From Marinilactibacillus sp036039175 (GTDB lineage Bacteria > Bacillota > Bacilli > Lactobacillales > Carnobacteriaceae_A): DNA of 64,000 bases. Made by a program: the position numbers and the translations under genes. The stretch spans positions 372,001 to 436,000 of the forward strand of contig NZ_JAYXKP010000001.1 of NCBI RefSeq assembly GCF_036039175.1, written 5' to 3'. The notes under the pieces were generated by a model. It made no database searches. It was not told the origin of the DNA and saw only the letters and a list, made by a program, of their open reading frames with translations. Positions 24,710 through 34,314 of this stretch are shown here, one piece after another; position 1 is the first letter of the stretch, and each line of letters starts with the position of its first letter.

Positions 24710-25636
24710 TTATTGAAATTTAGTGGTTAACTGAGGGACGACTTGTTTTTTACGCGAAACAACGCCTTTTAAGAATAATACATTGTCCTTAACTGTTGTT
24801 GCTAAGGCTTCAGTAACTTCCTGCTCGTGTGGGCCATATAGAATTGCGGTTGAATCATTTTCAAGCACATTTGTGATCAGTAATAAGAATACATCATAAT
24901 TTTCTGCTTCACTTTGTTTTTTCATCGCTTCAAGTAGCGCGTCTTTTCTATCAATGATTTCTTGAACATCTACCACATTTACTTGACCGATTCTGACATT
25001 TTTGTCTCCCATCGGGAAAGTCTTCGCATCTGCATCTAGTAATTCCTGTTCAGATTTATCGCTTGTTTTTGTACCGGCTTTTAATAACTCTACACCATAA
25101 ATCTCAAGATCGACATTAGCAATGACAGCTAATGCTTTTGCAGCCGTAACATCTTCTTCTGTACAGGTAGGCGATTTAAGCAGTAAGGTATCCGAAATGA
25201 TTGCTGAAAGCATAAGGCCTGCAATCTCTTTTGGAATTTCAATATTCTTTTCATTGAACATTTTGAAGATAATCGTATTCGTGCAACCAACTGGCTCTGC
25301 ACGATAATAAAGAGGGTTCGCTGTTTGGAAATTAGCGATTCTATGGTGATCGACCACAGATAACACTTCAACTTGATCGATATCATCCGAGCTTTGTTGC
25401 GCTTCATTATGATCGACCAACATAACTTGTTTCACTTCATTTGAAACGGTCGTTACCACTTCTGGGTAATCAACGTTGAAATAATCCAATGCATAAGACG
25501 TTTCGTCCGTAATCGAACCCAATGCGACAGGTTTAGTATCTAAACCAAGTTGGTTTTGCAAGTAACTGAAGCTGATCGCAGACGTCACAGCATCTGTATC
25601 AGGACTTTTATGTCCAAAAACTAAAATTTCACTCAT
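24710..25636 (-). CDS. ppaC: Manganese-dependent inorganic pyrophosphatase
   Basis: A 308-aa DHH-family (family II) pyrophosphatase. FGHKSPDTDAVTSA at the N-terminus, LVDHNE near 73 and VVDHHRIANF near 95 are the metal-binding motifs, and SRKKQVVPQL near the C-terminus binds pyrophosphate. It hydrolyses PPi in the cytoplasm and drives biosynthesis. AAGGAGA precedes the ATG. Monocistronic. Confidence 0.96.
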   Translation of the reverse strand: MSEILVFGHKSPDTDAVTSAISFSYLQNQLGLDTKPVALGSITDETSYALDYFNVDYPEVVTTVSNEVKQVMLVDHNEAQQSSDDIDQVEVLSVVDHHRIANFQTANPLYYRAEPVGCTNTIIFKMFNEKNIEIPKEIAGLMLSAIISDTLLLKSPTCTEEDVTAAKALAVIANVDLEIYGVELLKAGTKTSDKSEQELLDADAKTFPMGDKNVRIGQVNVVDVQEIIDRKDALLEAMKKQSEAENYDVFLLLITNVLENDSTAILYGPHEQEVTEALATTVKDNVLFLKGVVSRKKQVVPQLTTKFQ

Positions 25637-25706
25637 TAAAAAATCTCCTTTTACATCATTTATACTTTAAGAATATAGGATTTTAGTTCAAAATTCAATC
25701 TTGAAA

Positions 25707-25777
25707 CGCAAAAGAGCAGAACCATTCGAAACATCCTAAGTCATTTATGAGGATTGTTCGATTCGTTCTACTCTAAA
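25707..25777 (-). terminator. Terminator of the pflB-pflA run
   Basis: A long imperfect hairpin (AGAGCAGAACCATTCGAA region against TTCGATTCGTTCTACTCT) follows the pflA stop and ends in TTTT on the minus strand. Confidence 0.7.
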
Positions 25778-25785
25778 GTAGTCAC

Positions 25786-26532
25786 TTACTTATATTTATG
25801 TGTCTGTAATATCCGATTTGCATTGGCGACTCTTTCAGCTGTTGGTGGATCAATGTCTTCTAGTTTGTAAGGAATACCCAGTTCCTTATACTTGTAAACA
25901 CCTAATCTGTGATAAGGAAGTACTTCTACTTTTTCTACACTATCCAGTTTCTCTATAAAGGTATTTAACTGTTCTAAATAATGATCGTAGTCAGAACGTT
26001 CTGGAACCAGCACATGTCTAAGCCACATTGGAATACCCCGCGCAGATAAATACTGGGCCATATTCAAAATACTTTCGTTGGAGTGCATCGTATACTTTTT
26101 ATGAATGTCATTATTGATATGCTTTACATCCATCAAGACAAGATCTGTGTACTCCATTAATTCTTCGAATCGGCTAAAAAATGGTTCGTCATAAGTGAAT
26201 GGTTGACCACACGTGTCGAGTGAAACGTGGACACCTTTTGCTTTGGCTAATTTGAAAAATTCAATCAAAAAATCAATATGCAGAAGTGGTTCTCCACCAC
26301 TTACTGTGATGCCCCCTTCTTCTCCCCAATATTCTCTATAGTCTATGGCCTTTACCATCATTTCTTCCGCCGTATAAGGTGTACCTCCACCCATGTTCCA
26401 AGTATCCGGATTATGACAGAACTCACAGCGCATCCGGCATCCTTGCATAAAGATAATGAAACGAATACCTGGTCCGTCAACGGATCCAAAGCTTTCTGTT
26501 GAGTGTACGTATCCTACTGCTGGTTCTGTCAT
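25786..26532 (-). CDS. pflA: Pyruvate formate-lyase activating enzyme
   Basis: A 248-aa radical-SAM enzyme that installs the glycyl radical on PflB. The cluster motif is MQGCRMRCEFCHNPD (CX3CX2C, about residues 29-43), followed by GGEPLLH. Two ATGs lie in tandem; the second (26532) is 7 nt from GGAGG. It lies 29 nt after pflB on the same strand, the usual pflBA arrangement. Confidence 0.95.
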   Translation of the reverse strand: MTEPAVGYVHSTESFGSVDGPGIRFIIFMQGCRMRCEFCHNPDTWNMGGGTPYTAEEMMVKAIDYREYWGEEGGITVSGGEPLLHIDFLIEFFKLAKAKGVHVSLDTCGQPFTYDEPFFSRFEELMEYTDLVLMDVKHINNDIHKKYTMHSNESILNMAQYLSARGIPMWLRHVLVPERSDYDHYLEQLNTFIEKLDSVEKVEVLPYHRLGVYKYKELGIPYKLEDIDPPTAERVANANRILQTHKYK

Positions 26533-26561
26533 CATTATTCCTCCATTTATACTTGGTGTTC

Positions 26562-28823
26562 TTACATCGTTTCGTGGAACGTTCTACTCAAGACATCCAT
26601 CTGCTGCTCTCTTGTCAATTTCACAAAATTCACTGCATAACCTGAAACTCTAATGGTCAGCTGAGGATATTCTTCTGGATGCTCCATAGCGTCTTCTAGC
26701 GTTTTTCGATTTAAAGCATTCACGTTTAAGTGATGTCCGCCTTTCTTGACATACCCATCTAGCATCATAGCCAAGTTCTTTCTTTGTGTTTCATCCTCTT
26801 TACCCAGCGCTTTCGGTACAATTGAAAATGTATTGGAAATACCATCAAGCGACTCTGAGTAGGGAAGCTTCGCTACTGAATTCAAACTCGCCAGCGCTCC
26901 ATTTGTATCTCTACCATGCAACGGATTAGCCCCTGGCGCAAATGGCATACCTTCTCGTCTACCATCCGGCGTATTACCAGTCTTTTTACCGTATACGACG
27001 TTTGAAGTGATTGTTAGAATAGATGTCGTATGTTTTGCATCTCTGTAAGTTGGATGCTTTTTAACTTTACTCATAAAGGTTTTTAAAAGATCTATGGCAA
27101 TCTGATCAACTAAATCGTCATTATTTCCGTATTTTGGATAATCTCCTTCTATTTCGTAATCCGTCACTAATCCCTGTTCATCTCTGATCGTTTTGACCTT
27201 GGCATATTTTATGGCAGAAAGTGAGTCTACTGCAACGGAAAAACCAGCGATTCCTGTGGCCATCGTTCTTGCTACATCTGTATCATGTAAAGCCATTTCA
27301 ATCCGTTCGTAGCTGTATTTATCATGCATATAATGGATGATGTTCAACGTATTGATGTACATCCCAGCCAACCATTCAAGCATGTCATCATATTTTTCAA
27401 GAACGATATCGTAGTCCAGCACTTCGCTCGTAATCGGCTGATATTTAGGTCCTACTTGCGTCTTTGTTTTTTCGTCAACGCCGCCATTAATGGCATAAAG
27501 CAGTGCTTTAGCTAGGTTCGCTCTAGCTCCAAAGAACTGCATTTGTTTTCCAATTGGCATCGCAGAGACACAACAGGCAATACCATAATCGTCTCCCCAT
27601 TCTTGACGCATGATATCATCATTTTCATACTGCACCGCACTACTTTCGATTGAAACCTTTGCACAATATTCTTTGAAAGTATTCGGTAGTCTAGTTGACC
27701 ACAAAACAGTTAAATTTGGTTCCGGCGCTGGCCCCAAGTTTGTTAAAGTATGCAGGAAACGGTAGCTGTTTTTAGTGACCATATGGCGACCATCTATCCC
27801 TACTCCTCCAATAGACTCGGTTACCCAAGTAGGATCTCCCGAAAATAGTTCATTGTACTCTGGTGTTCGAGAAAATTTCACTAATCTCAGTTTCATAACA
27901 AAGTGATCTACCAGTTCCTGCACTTCTTTTTCGGTCATCAAACCAGCTTTTAAGTCTCTTTCAATATAAATATCCAAGAACGTAGACGTTCTCCCTAGTG
28001 ACATGGCAGCACCGTTTTGTTCTTTGATTGCTGCTAAATAACCTAAATATAGCCACTGGAAAGCTTCTTTTGTGTTTTGAGCGGGTTTGGATAAATCAAA
28101 CCCATAAATATTTCCAAGTTCTTTTAATTCTACTAACGCTCTGAGCTGGTCACTGAGCTCTTCGCGCTGACGAATGACTTTCTCGCTCATCATACCGTTT
28201 CCACAATTTAATCGATCTTTTTCTTTTTGTTTGATCAAAAAGTCGACTCCGTATAAAGCGACCCGTCTATAATCTCCAATAATGCGCCCCCGACCATATG
28301 CGTCTGGCAACCCAGTAATCACACCCGTTCTTCTGGCATTCTTAATTTCAGGAGTATAAGCATCGAATACACCTTGATTATGCGTTTTTGTCCAGTTTCT
28401 AAATACATGTGACAGCATTGGGTCCACTTCGAATCCATAAGATTCCGCTGCCTGTTCCATCATACGAATGCCACCAAATGGTTGTAAAGATCGTTTAAAA
28501 GGTTTTTCTGTTTGAAATCCAACGATTTGCTCTTTTTCTTTCGCTAGATACCCTGGGCCGTGAGAAGTAATGGTTGATACAACCTCAGTATCCATATCTA
28601 ACATTCCGCCAGCTTCTAATTCTTGTTTATTTAAAACCATTACTTGCGCCCATAATGCTTTTGTATTTTCAGTAGCTTCTTCTAGAAATGAGTCGTCTCC
28701 ATCATAAGGATAGTAATTCAATTGAATAAATGTTCTAACATCAATCGTTCCTTTCCAGCTATCCCCTTTAAAGCCCTTCCAAAATTGGTCAAAGCTTTTT
28801 AATTCTACTTCTTGTTTTTCCAT
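26562..28823 (-). CDS. pflB: Formate acetyltransferase (pyruvate formate-lyase)
   Basis: A 753-aa glycyl-radical enzyme that splits pyruvate with CoA into acetyl-CoA and formate under anoxic conditions. The active-site cysteine pair lies in IACCVSAMPIGK and the radical glycine in RVSGYAVNF about 25 residues from the end. The ATG at 28823 has AAAGGAG upstream; a longer open frame extends upstream but has no start signal. The promoter overlaps a Rex-like site. Confidence 0.97.
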   Translation of the reverse strand: MEKQEVELKSFDQFWKGFKGDSWKGTIDVRTFIQLNYYPYDGDDSFLEEATENTKALWAQVMVLNKQELEAGGMLDMDTEVVSTITSHGPGYLAKEKEQIVGFQTEKPFKRSLQPFGGIRMMEQAAESYGFEVDPMLSHVFRNWTKTHNQGVFDAYTPEIKNARRTGVITGLPDAYGRGRIIGDYRRVALYGVDFLIKQKEKDRLNCGNGMMSEKVIRQREELSDQLRALVELKELGNIYGFDLSKPAQNTKEAFQWLYLGYLAAIKEQNGAAMSLGRTSTFLDIYIERDLKAGLMTEKEVQELVDHFVMKLRLVKFSRTPEYNELFSGDPTWVTESIGGVGIDGRHMVTKNSYRFLHTLTNLGPAPEPNLTVLWSTRLPNTFKEYCAKVSIESSAVQYENDDIMRQEWGDDYGIACCVSAMPIGKQMQFFGARANLAKALLYAINGGVDEKTKTQVGPKYQPITSEVLDYDIVLEKYDDMLEWLAGMYINTLNIIHYMHDKYSYERIEMALHDTDVARTMATGIAGFSVAVDSLSAIKYAKVKTIRDEQGLVTDYEIEGDYPKYGNNDDLVDQIAIDLLKTFMSKVKKHPTYRDAKHTTSILTITSNVVYGKKTGNTPDGRREGMPFAPGANPLHGRDTNGALASLNSVAKLPYSESLDGISNTFSIVPKALGKEDETQRKNLAMMLDGYVKKGGHHLNVNALNRKTLEDAMEHPEEYPQLTIRVSGYAVNFVKLTREQQMDVLSRTFHETM

Positions 28824-28940
28824 TATACTGACTCCTTTACATTTTGATTTTTTCAAGCTCAATATATCACATATACTATTTCCCAACAAGTGAAACAATG
28901 AACTAATTAACAATTTTTGAGAATTACTAAAAACCTCACA

Positions 28941-28969
28941 CTTATAATTGTGTACTTGTTCACAAAACA
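28941..28969 (-). promoter_or_regulatory. pflB promoter with Rex-type operator in its spacer
   Basis: Minus-strand boxes TGTTTT (28964-28969) and TATAAG (28941-28946) are 17 bp apart. The space between is filled by TTGTGTACTTGTTCACAA (28948-28965), which matches the Rex consensus TTGTGAANNNNTTCACAA except for one position in the conserved arms. Rex is a NADH/NAD sensor that represses fermentation genes. Binding here would block pflB directly. Confidence 0.6.
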
Positions 28970-28981
28970 GACACAAGTATA

Positions 28982-29012
28982 TTGACTATTATCGTGATCG
29001 ATATGCTATAGT
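28982..29012 (+). promoter_or_regulatory. Candidate adhE promoter
   Basis: TTGACT (28982-28987) and an extended -10 TGCTATAGT (29004-29012) lie 17 bp downstream of the Rex-like site. The spacing of 19 bp is long, so the extended -10 may carry the activity. A leader of about 115 nt follows; its ACCC/GGGT and CTTT/AAAG arms (29032-29080) could form a hairpin. Confidence 0.5.
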
Positions 29013-29131
29013 CAGTTTGTAAACAAGAGGTACTTTGCTCGAACCCATAGATTATATTATCAGGGTGAACAGTAAAGTTATTTTTTAAAAGTTAATTGCT
29101 CACAATTTCACATAAAATGGAGGTTTTAATT

Positions 29132-31741
29132 ATGGTTCAATTAGTTTCCGTCAAACAAACAGAAAAACCTGTCCCCACTGTCGAAAATACAATCGATGTC
29201 TTGGTGGATAATGCTCAACAAGCACTCGTATCTCTATCCCAGCTCAATCAAGAACAGATCAATGAAATTGTTAAACAAATGGCTCTGGCAGGCTTGGACA
29301 ATCATATGTCTTTGGCTAAAATGGCCATTGAAGAAACTCAGCGTGGTGTCTATGAAGATAAAATCATCAAAAATCTATTTGCGACAGAATATGTTTATCA
29401 CAGCATTAAAAATGATCGGACAATTGGTATCATTGAGGAAAATAAGCATGAAGGTACGGTTTCTATAGCAGAACCGATTGGCGTTATTGCAGGAGTAACA
29501 CCAGTTACCAACCCAACTTCTACTACAATGTTCAAATCGCTTATCTCAATCAAAACAGGAAACCCGATCATTTTCGCTTTCCACCCTTCTGCACAACGCT
29601 CCAGTGTAGCCGCGGCTAAAACAGTATATGAAGCTGCCGTAAAAGCTGGTGCTCCAAAACATTGTATACAATGGGTCAGTACCCCTTCTGTGGAAGCAAC
29701 ACAGACATTGATGAAACATAATGGAGTCGCAACCATTCTAGCTACAGGCGGTCCTGGCATGGTTAAATCCGCTTATAGCTCAGGAAAACCAGCCCTAGGT
29801 GTTGGCGCCGGAAACGTTCCTTGTTATATTGAAAAAACTGCAAATATCAAAAGATCCGTTAATGACTTGATTCTTTCAAAAACTTTTGATAACGGTATGA
29901 TTTGTGCTTCAGAACAAGCTGTTATCATTGATAAAGAAATCTATACGGAAGTTAAATCGTTAATGACAGAAAATAACTGCTACTTCTTATCAAATGAAGA
30001 GCGACAAAAAATTGAAACCTTTATGGTTACAGAAGACGGTGGCTTAAATGCCGTTGTTGTTGGAAGATCTGCCTATGATATAGCTGATCTGGCAGGTGTT
30101 TCCGTCCCAGAAGATACGAAAATTTTAATGGCTGAATTAAAAGGTGTGGGTAAAAAGTATCCATTATCTAGAGAAAAACTCAGTCCTGTTCTTGCAGTGT
30201 ACAAAGTGAATAGTACCGAAGAAGGACTGAAAAAAGCTGAAGAAATGCTGGCACATGGTGGTCTAGGACATTCAGCTGTTATTCATTCGTTAGATGAAAC
30301 AGTGATTGAACAATTCGAAAGAAGAATGAAAGCTGGTCGTCTGATCGTTAATGCCCCTTCCTCTCAAGGTGCTATTGGAGACATCTACAATGCTTACCTC
30401 CCCTCACTCACACTTGGTTGTGGTTCTTATGGCGGGAATTCTGTTTCTACAAATGTAGGGACAACGCATTTGATCAATATCAAAAAACGTGCAAATCGAA
30501 ACAATAATATGCAGTGGTTCAAATTGCCACCTAAAATTTACTTTGAAAAGAATTCTGTCCAGTATTTCTCTAAAATGCCAGACATCAAGAGAGCTTTTAT
30601 TGTAACAGACCCAATGATGGTTGAATTAGGTTACGTAGATAAAGTTCTTTACTATTTAAGAAAACGTCCTGATTATGTTCACTGCGAAGTATTTTCCGAT
30701 GTTGAACCAGACCCCTCTAAAGAAACCGTTCTTCGTGGTGCAGAAGCTATGAGCGCATTCCAACCCGATGTCGTCATTGCTTTAGGCGGGGGATCACCAA
30801 TGGATGCTGCTAAAGGTATGTGGCTTTTTTACGAACACCCAGATACTGACTTCAATGGCTTAAAACAAAAATTTCTGGATATTAGAAAACGTGTCTATAA
30901 ATATCCTAAGCTTGGTGAAAAAGCACAATTCGTTGCGATCCCAACAACTTCCGGTACAGGATCTGAAGTCACTTCTTTCGCAGTCATTACGGACAATGAA
31001 AATAATATCAAGTATCCGCTAGCAGATTATGAGCTAACGCCTGATGTGGCGATCATTGATTCACAATTTGTTATGAGTGTTCCGAAAATCGTAACTGCAG
31101 ATACTGGAATGGATGTCTTAACGCACGCGATAGAAGCATATGTATCGAATATGGCAAATGATTATACTGATGGGCTTGCAATTAAAGCGATACAACTTGT
31201 CTTCGAGTATCTTCCAAAAGCTTACCGTGATGGCAGCGACGAACTAGCTAGAGAAAAAATGCATAATGCTTCTACAATAGCCGGTATGGCTTTTGCCAAT
31301 GCATTCTTAGGAATCAACCATAGCTTGGCACATAAATTAGGCGCAGCGTTTCATATCGCCCACGGTCGAGCAAACGCGATTCTACTTCCACATGTCATCC
31401 GTTATAATGCCAAAAAACCGACTAAATTTGTTTCATTCCCTAAATATGAACACTTTATAGCTGACATACGTTACGCTGAGATTTCTAAAGCACTTGGCTT
31501 ACCTTCATCTACAACAGAAGAAGGTGTCAATAGTTTAATCCATGCGATTTATCAATTAGCTGAACAACTAGCTATTCCTATGAGTATCAAAGAAAACAAT
31601 GTTGATAAAAAAGATTTCGATCAATTAGTGGATGATCTAGCCGAACGGGCTTTTGAAGATCAATGTACAACAGCGAACCCTAAACTACCCCTTGTAAAAG
31701 AATTAGCCGAAGTTTACAGACAGGCTTACAATGGTAAATAA
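29132..31741 (+). CDS. adhE: Bifunctional acetaldehyde-CoA/alcohol dehydrogenase
   Basis: An 869-aa fusion. The N-terminal aldehyde dehydrogenase domain (about residues 15-440) has the catalytic cysteine in GMICASEQA. The C-terminal iron-dependent alcohol dehydrogenase domain (about 460-865) has GGGSPMDAAKG for NAD and HSLAHKLGAAFHIAHG for iron. It reduces acetyl-CoA to ethanol and regenerates two NAD+ per acetyl-CoA. The ATG at 29132 is 8 nt from GGAGG. Divergent from pflB, with which it forms the ethanol/formate branch. Confidence 0.97.
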   Translation: MVQLVSVKQTEKPVPTVENTIDVLVDNAQQALVSLSQLNQEQINEIVKQMALAGLDNHMSLAKMAIEETQRGVYEDKIIKNLFATEYVYHSIKNDRTIGIIEENKHEGTVSIAEPIGVIAGVTPVTNPTSTTMFKSLISIKTGNPIIFAFHPSAQRSSVAAAKTVYEAAVKAGAPKHCIQWVSTPSVEATQTLMKHNGVATILATGGPGMVKSAYSSGKPALGVGAGNVPCYIEKTANIKRSVNDLILSKTFDNGMICASEQAVIIDKEIYTEVKSLMTENNCYFLSNEERQKIETFMVTEDGGLNAVVVGRSAYDIADLAGVSVPEDTKILMAELKGVGKKYPLSREKLSPVLAVYKVNSTEEGLKKAEEMLAHGGLGHSAVIHSLDETVIEQFERRMKAGRLIVNAPSSQGAIGDIYNAYLPSLTLGCGSYGGNSVSTNVGTTHLINIKKRANRNNNMQWFKLPPKIYFEKNSVQYFSKMPDIKRAFIVTDPMMVELGYVDKVLYYLRKRPDYVHCEVFSDVEPDPSKETVLRGAEAMSAFQPDVVIALGGGSPMDAAKGMWLFYEHPDTDFNGLKQKFLDIRKRVYKYPKLGEKAQFVAIPTTSGTGSEVTSFAVITDNENNIKYPLADYELTPDVAIIDSQFVMSVPKIVTADTGMDVLTHAIEAYVSNMANDYTDGLAIKAIQLVFEYLPKAYRDGSDELAREKMHNASTIAGMAFANAFLGINHSLAHKLGAAFHIAHGRANAILLPHVIRYNAKKPTKFVSFPKYEHFIADIRYAEISKALGLPSSTTEEGVNSLIHAIYQLAEQLAIPMSIKENNVDKKDFDQLVDDLAERAFEDQCTTANPKLPLVKELAEVYRQAYNGK

Positions 31742-31751
31742 TCTTTAAAAT

Positions 31752-31796
31752 TAAAAGACGTACTTATGATTTCTCATAAGCACGTCTTTTTTATTT
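31752..31796 (+). terminator. Terminator of adhE (may also serve parC)
   Basis: The stem AAAAGACGTACTTATGA / TCATAAGCACGTCTTTT has one mismatch, a TTTC loop and a T-run. Confidence 0.88.
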
Positions 31797-31802
31797 GATC
31801 CT

Positions 31803-34289
31803 TTAAGCTTTCTTTTCAGCTTCATCCGAAGAGGTATCTACCTCAACGATATGATTCACTTTAAAATCTACCGGAATGCCATCAGAGGTTTCATCTAAGA
31901 AGAATGAACCATTGTTGTAACGATCGCTAACTTTGTAAGCCTTTGGTGTAAGCTCAAAAGTCTTTTGTTTATCTGTAATGATTGTATAAGAGGCATTGTT
32001 GTCATGAACATCTATCATCAAAGTAACCCGGTGTGGATTTTTCTTCAATTCTTTCAGCACATGTAATCCACGCTTAGCTCTTGAAATTGGATCAAAGTCT
32101 AGTAGGTTCATTTTCTTAACTGCCCCACGCTGGGTAACGAGTAGTACGTTAGATTGTTTCTGGTCACGTTTAAAGACAGTACCTGAGACAATGTAATCTT
32201 CTTCTTTAAGATCCATTGATTTAACACCAACCGCGTTTGCTCCAACAACAGAAACTTCATCTAGACCATACTTCAAACCAAAGCCACGATTTGAAACTAG
32301 GAAAACGTCTCTTGTATCTTGATCATCGATGTAATAAACAGCTGTTAATCGATCTGTTTCTGATTTCAACTTGATCCCATTTGCTGATCTCGTACGGTAC
32401 GTTCTTTTCGCTTCATACTCATTCGCAGTCGTTTGTTTGATATAACCTTCTCGGGTGATTAGAACAAATTTGTGCGCTTCATTAAACTCAGTCATATGAT
32501 AAACTGCTAGAACTTTCTCGTCTTGACTCAACGTAATGGATTGGGAGATATGGTGGCCTAAATCTTTCCATCTTACATCCGGAAGTTCATGAACAGGTCG
32601 GTTAATGACATTTCCTTTTGTCGTGAATATCAGAATCTGCTGTAGCGTCGTTAATTTTTCAGCAAAGACTGGATAGTCGCCTTCTCTCAATCCAATCTCT
32701 GAAGGTTCCGACGCACCATAAGATCTTAGACTAGTTCGTTTCAAGTAGCCTTCTTTAGTTACAGAAACAATCACATCTTCTTCAGCAATCAGAACTTCCG
32801 TATCCACATTTAGTTCTTGGATTTTTTCTTCGATAGAAGTTAGACGATCTGAACGATACGTTTTCTGCGTTTCTTTTAATTCTTTTTTCATCACAGCATT
32901 TAATTTGGCTTCACTATCAAGAATTTCTCTATACTGCTTGATACGATTCTGTAACTCAGCTTCTTCTTTTTGAAGTTGTGTAATATCTGTGTTCGTCAGA
33001 CGATATAATTGCAAGCTCACAATTGCTTCGGCCTGCGCTTCAGTGAATTCGAATTTCGTAATCAGATTATTTTTTGCATCTGATTTGTTTTGACTGTTTC
33101 TGATTTCTCTAATCACTTCGTCAAGAATTGAAATAGCTTTGATCAATCCAGCAACGATATGTTCTCTTTTTTGATCTTTACGAAGTAAAAACTGCGTACG
33201 TTTCAAAGTGACATCGCGTTTATGATCCAAGTAAGCACTCAGGATTTGCTTCAACCCTACTTGTTGAGGTCTTCTTTCATCAATGGCAACCATGTTTAAG
33301 TTGTAAGAAATTTGAAGATCCGTATTTTTAAATAGGTATGTCAAAATACCTTCTGCATTTGTTTCTTTTTTTAATTCAATAACAATTCTTAGACCGGTAC
33401 GATCTGACTCATCTCGTACCTCTGCAATCCCTTCGACTTTACGATTGATTCGGACTTCATCCATTTTACGAACCATATTCGCCTTGTTTACTTCATAAGG
33501 AATCTCAGTGATCACAATTTGTTGTTTTCCTCCACGAACGGTTTCAATCTCCGTTTTGGATCTAACAACGATTTTGCCTTTACCCGTTTCATACGCTGAT
33601 GTCAGACCCGCGACACCTTGAATAATACCACCTGTTGGGAAATCAGGACCTTTGATGTATTGCATTAAATCTTGAGTCGAAGCTTTAGGTTTACCAATCA
33701 AGTGAATGGCTGCATCGATGACTTCCCCTACATTGTGCGGAGGAATATCGGTTGCATAACCTGCTGAGATTCCTGTAGCTCCATTTACAAGGAGGTTAGG
33801 ATATTTAGCAGGTAATACAGTCGGTTCATGTGTTGTATCATCAAAGTTCAGTACAAATTCCACTGTTTCTTTGTCGATATCAGCAAGCAATTCATCCGCA
33901 ATTTTAGAAAGTCGCGCTTCCGTGTAACGCATAGCTGCTGGTGGATCACCATCCATACTACCATTATTCCCATGCATTTCTATTAAAGGCTCACGCATTT
34001 TCCAGTACTGACTTAGTCTTACCATTGCATCGTAAACACTACTATCCCCGTGAGGGTGATAGTTCCCAATAACGTTCCCGACAGTCTTAGCAGATTTTCT
34101 AAAACCTTTATCTTGGGTATTCCCTTCCGAGAACATTGCGTAAAGAATTCTACGCTGAACCGGCTTTAGTCCGTCTCTAATATCTGGGAGCGCACGCTCT
34201 TGGATGATATATTTACTATAACGTCCAAAACGGTCGCCCATAACATCTTCTAATGTCAATTCTTGAATTTCTACTCTTTCTTCTGACAT
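31803..34289 (-). CDS. parC: DNA topoisomerase IV subunit A
   Basis: An 828-aa type IIA topoisomerase subunit that cuts and rejoins DNA to unlink daughter chromosomes. GNYHPHGDSSVYDAMVRLSQ near residue 76 is the quinolone-resistance region and shows the usual serine and an acidic residue (D), so no classical resistance change is seen. AMRYTEARLS holds the catalytic tyrosine near 118. The C-terminal beta-propeller blades (GYLKRTS, GYIKQTT, GAVKKMN) are complete. It follows parE by 25 nt. Confidence 0.96.
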   Translation of the reverse strand: MSEERVEIQELTLEDVMGDRFGRYSKYIIQERALPDIRDGLKPVQRRILYAMFSEGNTQDKGFRKSAKTVGNVIGNYHPHGDSSVYDAMVRLSQYWKMREPLIEMHGNNGSMDGDPPAAMRYTEARLSKIADELLADIDKETVEFVLNFDDTTHEPTVLPAKYPNLLVNGATGISAGYATDIPPHNVGEVIDAAIHLIGKPKASTQDLMQYIKGPDFPTGGIIQGVAGLTSAYETGKGKIVVRSKTEIETVRGGKQQIVITEIPYEVNKANMVRKMDEVRINRKVEGIAEVRDESDRTGLRIVIELKKETNAEGILTYLFKNTDLQISYNLNMVAIDERRPQQVGLKQILSAYLDHKRDVTLKRTQFLLRKDQKREHIVAGLIKAISILDEVIREIRNSQNKSDAKNNLITKFEFTEAQAEAIVSLQLYRLTNTDITQLQKEEAELQNRIKQYREILDSEAKLNAVMKKELKETQKTYRSDRLTSIEEKIQELNVDTEVLIAEEDVIVSVTKEGYLKRTSLRSYGASEPSEIGLREGDYPVFAEKLTTLQQILIFTTKGNVINRPVHELPDVRWKDLGHHISQSITLSQDEKVLAVYHMTEFNEAHKFVLITREGYIKQTTANEYEAKRTYRTRSANGIKLKSETDRLTAVYYIDDQDTRDVFLVSNRGFGLKYGLDEVSVVGANAVGVKSMDLKEEDYIVSGTVFKRDQKQSNVLLVTQRGAVKKMNLLDFDPISRAKRGLHVLKELKKNPHRVTLMIDVHDNNASYTIITDKQKTFELTPKAYKVSDRYNNGSFFLDETSDGIPVDFKVNHIVEVDTSSDEAEKKA

Positions 34290-34314
34290 TCAGTTCTTCA
34301 AACCTTTCTAGCTG

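Noticed and set aside
28824..28976. 51-residue extension of pflB
   Set aside because: It would run through the promoter and Rex-like site. The ATG at 28823 has AAAGGAG and matches the known PflB start.
31803..34289. Quinolone-resistance change in ParC
   Set aside because: The key serine and an acidic residue in GDSSVYDA are present, so there is no sign of a classical change.
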